Source of the DNA: Chryseobacterium indologenes
GTDB lineage: Bacteria; Bacteroidota; Bacteroidia; Flavobacteriales; Weeksellaceae
Length of the DNA stretch: 35,623 bases
Direction: 5' to 3'
Assembly: GCA_001013295.1 (NCBI GenBank)
Contig: LAZY01000062.1
Coordinates: 1 to 35,623 of the forward strand
This document shows, one piece after another, positions 31,557-35,623 of the stretch (within the stretch, counting starts at the first letter, position 1; every line of letters begins with the position of its first letter). Position numbers and translations under genes: made by a program. Under the pieces are notes generated by a model. That model searched no databases. It had not been told where the DNA came from and worked only from the letters and a program-made list of their open reading frames with translations.

Positions 31557-31563
31557 TTTGAGT

Positions 31564-32217
31564 TTAAAAATTCCGTTTGTAGCGGTTCATAATATCATCC
31601 ACAATGGCCTTATCGGTATTAATGTATCCGGCAAAAGGATTAATGGAATTCCAGAATCCCAGCCTGTTGGCTTTTTCCAGTCGAAGCTTAATGGCCAACA
31701 GCCACAGCTTTAGGTTTTTCACATTCCCTGAAATGTTGTGTAGGATCTTGTAACGGTCTCCGGCGGTTGCAAGGTTCAACTCACCAGAAGCCAAAATATC
31801 CGATACATCCGTTACGATTTTCAGGCTTTGCTCATAGGTTTTCTGTGAAGCTTTTACCCCGAAAATGGCATACTGCGGATGTTGCGACGCTAACTGTACC
31901 ACTTGCGAGGAATATGTATAGCATTTATTCAATTCAGAATAAATCTCTTTGACCTGGATTCCATTCTGTAAGGTTCCTGATACTTCTTTCAATCCCTTCA
32001 GTATTTTATTCTGAATGTCATTGGCAGCCACCATTTGGGTTCCCACCCAAGTTTGCGCGTCCTTTAATTTGGATGTTTCATCGATAACCTCATTCTGCTT
32101 AGCTTTCAGATTTTCCGAATAGAGAATCATTGCAGCGGTTACCGTAGGGTCGATGTAGGTATTCTGAGCACTTAGTAGTCCGGAGAATCCCAAAAATATT
32201 AGGCTAAGCTTCTTCAT
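31564..32217 (-). CDS. TraI-like secreted transfer protein, paralog 1
   Basis: A 217-residue protein with a signal peptide (about 1-17, Leu-Leu-Ser-Ala-Gln) and an all-helical mature part. It has Ala-Ser-Gln-His-Pro-Gln-Tyr-Ala (about 113-120) like paralog 3, and ends Tyr-Ile-Asn-Thr-Asp-Lys-Ala-Ile-Val-Asp-Asp-Ile-Met-Asn-Arg-Tyr. Its start overlaps the end of traG by 14 bases, indicating coupled translation with the ATPase. By position and form it is the best TraI (DUF4141) candidate of the three, but I keep the symbol blank. Confidence 0.78.
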   Translation of the reverse strand: MKKLSLIFLGFSGLLSAQNTYIDPTVTAAMILYSENLKAKQNEVIDETSKLKDAQTWVGTQMVAANDIQNKILKGLKEVSGTLQNGIQVKEIYSELNKCYTYSSQVVQLASQHPQYAIFGVKASQKTYEQSLKIVTDVSDILASGELNLATAGDRYKILHNISGNVKNLKLWLLAIKLRLEKANRLGFWNSINPFAGYINTDKAIVDDIMNRYKRNF

Positions 32218-35200
32218 ATTGATAATCTTTTTTATGGATGAATTCTGAAAAGCTGATATCAGGGTCGTCCAACTCCTGTGAGATGATCTTGAAAATATTT
32301 TTCCCTGGGTGGTTTTTCTTCATCCTTTGGTAGTAAGAGACAACTTTATGATCCAAAGGATTCTGGTACAAATTCACTAAAGACACCAGGTTTTCAAGAC
32401 TGTCGCCAAAGGCTTTTAAGTCCGAGACAATCTTTACCAAAGCCTCGTCATAATTGCCATACTGTTGCACATAATATTCAACTGCTGATTTCTCAGGCTT
32501 CTCGGTCGTATAAGTCAGATACTGCTCAAGCGACACCTCATTGCCATAGACCTCACCCTTGGAACCTCTCTTCAGGTAAAATTCCTTGAAGCGGCTCCGG
32601 CCGAATTTATTGTTGAGATTGTTGATCGTGAAGATCTTGTTTTGCTCCACTTTATTCAGCGATAACAAAGACGCTATGCGATCAAAATTGTCCTTGAACT
32701 TGGTTTGGTCTAACAGGATAAAGGTGTCAGAATTGTTGATAATGGAATCTTTGACTACGGCATTTCCAATGATGTCATCCAATTCCTGCGTTACAACTAC
32801 GGCTTCACCCCAAAATTTCCTTACAGTTTTGTAGAGATACAGAATATATCCGCCCATCAGCTTACTGGCAATCGCTTTCCAGGCCTCTTCAATGATGAGG
32901 GCTTTTCTTCGGTCTTTACGTAGCCTCATCTTTTGAATAAACGTGTCCATAATGATGAGTGTTACGATCGGAAACAATTTCGGATTGTCCTTCACGTTGT
33001 CGATTTCGAAGACAATAAATGCTTCATCGAACAGCTTATTATCGGCAGATTCATTCAATGTGGTCGCATATCTTCCGCCTTTATAAAAATCCCTCAATAC
33101 AAACAAAAACGTCCTGAGATTGAACTCTCTTTCCGTAATGTTGTGCTTTTTATTATTAAGATAAAGCGGCAGGAATTTATCGCAGTAATCATAGAATCCG
33201 TTGAAGGAAAGCTCTTTGGCAGGCAACTTTTCTTCAAGTTCTTTGATCTTTTTGATAATTGCCTTTCTCAACGATTCATTCCAATCTTCTGCCGTCTCCG
33301 GATGTTTAATAATTTCTGCAGATCTGATCAAGATGAGTTGTGTTTCATCGTAGATCTTTCTTCGCTCCATATCATTCAACGTTTCGTAAGCCTCGTAAAC
33401 TTTGTAGAATTGTTCACTGTCATAGTCAGGATTATTGGCATTCTTATCCGGATGATAGAATTTCAATAATTTTCTTCCTGCTTCTTTCACTTCATCCGGG
33501 CTGGCATCGAAAGCAATTCCTAAAATATCATAATACGTTCGTTGCTCCTGGACCTCGCTCTCATATTCGGCAAAAACATCTTCTTCGTGAATATTGTACT
33601 TGTTGAGATAAAGAATGAGCTCTTCTGAAGTTTTATGGTTATACCATTCGGTTCCTGAATTGAAATATTGATGATAATAGGACATCAGCACATTATCCAG
33701 GATGGATTTCTGTGCAGACGATACTGTCGCATCCGGACCTTGCCATATCAGGAAGATAAGGTTGGTTAAAAATTCAATTTTCTCGATATTAAACTCTTTT
33801 TTATCCATTAGAAAAGGATTCATCGTGATCGGTTTTTCTTCGGTGTATTGAATATATCTACCGCCTTTATATTTGCAGGTTCCTGAATAAGAATCTCCGG
33901 TATCTACGATCACCACATCATAATTATAGGTCAGGTATTGCTCAACAATATTGTTCATCAGGAATGACTTCCCGGAGCCGGATGGTCCTAAAACAAATTT
34001 GTTTCGGTTATTGATCCTCCCGGTTTTCATTGGAAGATCAGCGGGATCAACCTTTAACGGAACGCCCTGCCGATCTGTAAATCTCAGGTAGAAGTTAGAT
34101 TCTTCATTCACGGGATAACTTTCTTTAAAAAAAAAACACAAGGCCGCTTCGCTTGTCGTCATGAAAAGATCGTACTCCCTGAGTTCTGTGGCGTTACCCG
34201 GAATGGCTGCCCGAAACAGCTCCATCTGGTTGTAGGCATTTTTTGAAACGATAATCCCTTTTGTGAAGAGCTTATTCTCAATCATGGACTGGATTCCTTC
34301 CATTTCTTCCATAGTGTTTGTTGAAAATATCAGGGAAAAATGAGCATTGACCACTAGCTGACCGTCAATGGCAATATTATGCAGCAAGGTTTGGATCTCT
34401 TCTGCGATGATGGCATTGGACGGCGAGTTGTTGGCTGCACCTTCGTGTTTTTTCTTTTTCTTATCGAGCTCCCTTTGCTGCTGGGCCTGGATTGGAATCG
34501 TTATGACTTGATTGTAAACTATGGTTTCATAGTTTTCAAGCTCATTGATAAAGGTAAAATTATCAACGGCCGTTTCCGCGGCAGCTCCATTGCCTCCTAG
34601 AATAGAGTAGGACTCTATTTCAGAAGGAAGGTCAATATTTTCCACATCGACATAGGAAATGTTTTTGACACAGCGGTTTCCGATCTGCAAGTACGCGTTG
34701 GTACTTTTGATATTGTCAAAAGTGGGAATCTCAGAAAACTGCATAGACAAAACTCCGGAAATGTAATATTCAAAATCTTTCTCAAACAGAAATTCAGGCT
34801 CGCAGTCATTCTGCTTTAACAGCATAAATACCTTCTGAGATTTATCACGAAGCTCCTTATAACTCTTTTCGGAAAAATTGTAATGTTTGTTTTTCTTTTT
34901 CAGTTTGTCGTCGACTATATCAGTAAAGAGCAAAATGGTCTCAATAGTTTTGAAGAGTCTGCCTTCAAAATGATCTGAATATTTCTGCTGGAGGAATTGG
35001 GTGGATGGCTCAGCAGTATATTTCTTTTTAGTGAATATATCCAGTTTTTGAACAATCCGTCCTTCGCCTATAATGGAGACCACCTGATTTAATACGGTGT
35101 GAAATTCCAGGTAATTGTCCGGATCAGCAGAATACTGCTGAACGATGTTTTTGATTCTGATCCCGATGATGGGATTGCCGTATTGTCCAAACAGCACGTC

Positions 35201-35278
35201 AAAATCCCAATTGAAATCCTTTCCGTAATCGTAGCCGATGAACGGAATGTCAAATACTTGTTTTTTTGCTGTTGCCAT
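32204..35278 (-). CDS. traG: TraG conjugation ATPase (VirB4-like) with inserted DnaJ domain
   Basis: A 1024-residue ATPase that powers assembly of the mating channel. The N-terminal 350 residues match the VirB4 N-domain of Bacteroidota TraG. Walker A is Gly-Pro-Ser-Gly-Ser-Gly-Lys-Ser (Lys437), followed by Asp-Thr-Gly-Asp-Ser-Tyr; Walker B is Ala-Leu-Ile-Ile-Glu-Glu-Ala-Trp (Glu797-Glu798); Val-Val-Val-Thr-Gln-Glu follows. Between the Walker motifs, residues about 579-645 form a complete J-domain: Tyr-Tyr-Asp-Ile-Leu-Gly, His609-Pro610-Asp611, and Ala-Tyr-Glu-Thr-Leu-Asn-Asp. J-domains call DnaK-type chaperones. Ordinary TraG proteins have about 830 residues, so the extra 190 or so fit an insertion. 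It overlaps traF by 29 bases and paralog 1 by 14. A 10-base A/T tract lies in its coding sequence (34128-34137). Confidence 0.95.
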   Translation of the reverse strand: MATAKKQVFDIPFIGYDYGKDFNWDFDVLFGQYGNPIIGIRIKNIVQQYSADPDNYLEFHTVLNQVVSIIGEGRIVQKLDIFTKKKYTAEPSTQFLQQKYSDHFEGRLFKTIETILLFTDIVDDKLKKKNKHYNFSEKSYKELRDKSQKVFMLLKQNDCEPEFLFEKDFEYYISGVLSMQFSEIPTFDNIKSTNAYLQIGNRCVKNISYVDVENIDLPSEIESYSILGGNGAAAETAVDNFTFINELENYETIVYNQVITIPIQAQQQRELDKKKKKHEGAANNSPSNAIIAEEIQTLLHNIAIDGQLVVNAHFSLIFSTNTMEEMEGIQSMIENKLFTKGIIVSKNAYNQMELFRAAIPGNATELREYDLFMTTSEAALCFFFKESYPVNEESNFYLRFTDRQGVPLKVDPADLPMKTGRINNRNKFVLGPSGSGKSFLMNNIVEQYLTYNYDVVIVDTGDSYSGTCKYKGGRYIQYTEEKPITMNPFLMDKKEFNIEKIEFLTNLIFLIWQGPDATVSSAQKSILDNVLMSYYHQYFNSGTEWYNHKTSEELILYLNKYNIHEEDVFAEYESEVQEQRTYYDILGIAFDASPDEVKEAGRKLLKFYHPDKNANNPDYDSEQFYKVYEAYETLNDMERRKIYDETQLILIRSAEIIKHPETAEDWNESLRKAIIKKIKELEEKLPAKELSFNGFYDYCDKFLPLYLNNKKHNITEREFNLRTFLFVLRDFYKGGRYATTLNESADNKLFDEAFIVFEIDNVKDNPKLFPIVTLIIMDTFIQKMRLRKDRRKALIIEEAWKAIASKLMGGYILYLYKTVRKFWGEAVVVTQELDDIIGNAVVKDSIINNSDTFILLDQTKFKDNFDRIASLLSLNKVEQNKIFTINNLNNKFGRSRFKEFYLKRGSKGEVYGNEVSLEQYLTYTTEKPEKSAVEYYVQQYGNYDEALVKIVSDLKAFGDSLENLVSLVNLYQNPLDHKVVSYYQRMKKNHPGKNIFKIISQELDDPDISFSEFIHKKDYQYEEA
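34128..34137. repeat. 10-base A/T homopolymer inside traG
   Basis: Ten consecutive A's on the plus strand (T's in the coding sense) encode part of a Phe-Phe-Phe-Lys stretch near residue 382 of TraG, upstream of the Walker A motif. A one-base slip would frame-shift the protein before its ATPase motif. Such runs are prone to replication or transcription slippage and to sequencing error. Confidence 0.8.
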
Positions 35279-35564
35279 TCTTTAAAATTTTATTATTGTT
35301 TAGTCTTTTTGGGAAAATGAAGATGTGATCGAAGTGTTTGGTCTTGTTATACAGACCGTATTTGTCCTGTCTTTTGAAGATCAGGTAAACACCTCCGGCT
35401 GTTGTTGCAAGCCCCAGGAGTGAGCCGAGCAATCCGAATTTGGATAGTACCAGGGCGGCAACAACGCCAGCGCCGATAACTGCCACGGCGTAAATGATGT
35501 ACTTGCCTTTAAGCCCGAAGAATACAAGAGGCTTTTTCAGCCCCTTGTAAAGGTAGAATCCCAT
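35250..35564 (-). CDS. traF: TraF conjugative-transposon protein (VirB3-like, DUF4133)
   Basis: A small membrane protein of 104 residues from the ATG at 35564. A TTG three codons further upstream is in frame but overlaps the traE stop, and the ATG two bases after that stop (TAAAATG) is preferred. It opens Gly-Phe-Tyr-Leu-Tyr-Lys-Gly-Leu-Lys-Lys-Pro-Leu, then two hydrophobic helices (about 20-40 and 45-65), then Lys-Arg-Gln-Asp-Lys-Tyr-Gly, the usual Bacteroidota TraF plan. TraF is the VirB3 counterpart and works with the TraG ATPase at the inner membrane. The C-terminal 10 residues overlap the start of traG by 29 bases. Confidence 0.9.
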   Translation of the reverse strand: MGFYLYKGLKKPLVFFGLKGKYIIYAVAVIGAGVVAALVLSKFGLLGSLLGLATTAGGVYLIFKRQDKYGLYNKTKHFDHIFIFPKRLNNNKILKNGNSKKTSI

Positions 35565-35565
35565 T

Positions 35566-35623
35566 TTAGGCAAAAAAGGAGGTTACGAATTCCGGAACAA
35601 CGATCAGGAAGATCATGGCACCG
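35566..35623 (-). CDS. traE: TraE conjugative-transposon protein, 3' end only
   Basis: Eighteen in-frame codons run from the window edge to the TAA at 35568-35566: Gly-Ala-Met-Ile-Phe-Leu-Ile-Val-Val-Pro-Glu-Phe-Val-Thr-Ser-Phe-Phe-Ala. This matches the end of the last membrane helix of TraE (DUF4134, VirB2-like), which usually reads Phe-Gly-Ala-x-Ile-Phe-Leu-Ile-Val...Phe-Phe. traE normally precedes traF in these operons, and the stop is one base before the traF ATG. The rest of the gene is outside the window. Confidence 0.75.
   Translation of the reverse strand, partial: GAMIFLIVVPEFVTSFFA

Larger units (their letters stand above)
11340..35623. mobile_element. Integrative and conjugative element, one end (continues past window)
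   Basis: From the tRNA-Arg 3' part to the right edge every coding gene is on the minus strand and belongs to integration, conjugation or unknown accessory functions: serine recombinase, methyltransferase-helicase, coupling ATPase, M23 endopeptidase and traN-M-K-J-G-F-E. Left of the tRNA the genes are ordinary chromosomal genes on both strands. The exact crossover point is not visible because the second junction is outside the window; the start given is the 3' part of the tRNA and could be wrong by tens of bases. No relaxase or partition gene is inside the window, so the element must extend well beyond 35623 if functional. Confidence 0.8.

Noticed and set aside
32933..33469. Open frame of 178 codons on the plus strand inside traG
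   Set aside because: It lies fully antisense to a strongly supported ATPase gene including its J-domain, has no recognisable domain, and its composition is that of a reverse-strand shadow.
11340..35623. Lysogenic phage instead of a conjugative element
   Set aside because: No capsid, terminase, tail or lysis genes are visible; the M23 peptidase is within a traE-to-traN transfer operon.
1..35623. CRISPR array or riboswitch
   Set aside because: I saw no regularly spaced direct repeats and no leader long enough or conserved enough to support a riboswitch.

Overview
The window reads as a Bacteroidota chromosome, most likely a flavobacterium of the Chryseobacterium/Elizabethkingia type. The evidence is AT-rich DNA, Lys/Asn/Ile-rich proteins, -7 boxes of the TAnnTTTG class, outer-membrane and TPR proteins of flavobacterial style, and a conjugation module of the Bacteroides traE-to-traN type. 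The genus is an inference from protein style, not from a marker gene.

Positions 1-11275 look like ordinary chromosome. They hold two small envelope genes, a DUF962/Mpo1-like membrane protein, an APC-family amino-acid permease, a large secreted CocE/NonD-type hydrolase, and a three-gene set made of a 987-residue TPR protein, an unknown 164-residue protein and an outer-membrane beta-barrel. Hairpins, one clear terminator and a few candidate promoters lie between them.

At 11276-11347 there is a tRNA-Arg (anticodon UCG) on the plus strand, followed by a strong terminator. From here to the right edge the DNA is one end of an integrative and conjugative element, with every coding gene on the minus strand. 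The gene next to the tRNA is a serine recombinase whose reading frame runs through the tRNA terminator and the whole tRNA in antisense before it stops. This is a probable element-chromosome junction; the other junction lies outside the window.

Read in the direction of transcription (right to left), the element carries traE (3' end only), traF (VirB3-like), a traG/VirB4-type ATPase with a DnaJ J-domain inserted between Walker A and Walker B, three consecutive secreted proteins sharing a C-terminal signature (TraI position), an unknown 276-residue secreted protein, traJ (VirB6-like), traK (VirB8-like), a small membrane protein, traM (VirB10-like), traN, a membrane-anchored coiled-coil protein, the VirD4-type coupling ATPase, an M23 endopeptidase and two uncharacterised acidic proteins. 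Gaps are a few bases or overlaps almost throughout, so this is probably one long transcript. A terminator at 18889-18919 separates it from a lipoprotein gene that overlaps a 1713-residue methyltransferase-helicase.

Together these genes make a mating channel (TraE to TraN), power and feed it (TraG, coupling protein), open the cell wall (M23), possibly protect incoming DNA from restriction (methyltransferase-helicase), and insert or excise the element (recombinase). No relaxase or partition gene is visible; they would have to lie beyond the right edge. The most unusual items are the J-domain inside the VirB4 ATPase, the methyltransferase-helicase with what looks like an inactive TOPRIM domain, and the recombinase whose tail is antisense tRNA.
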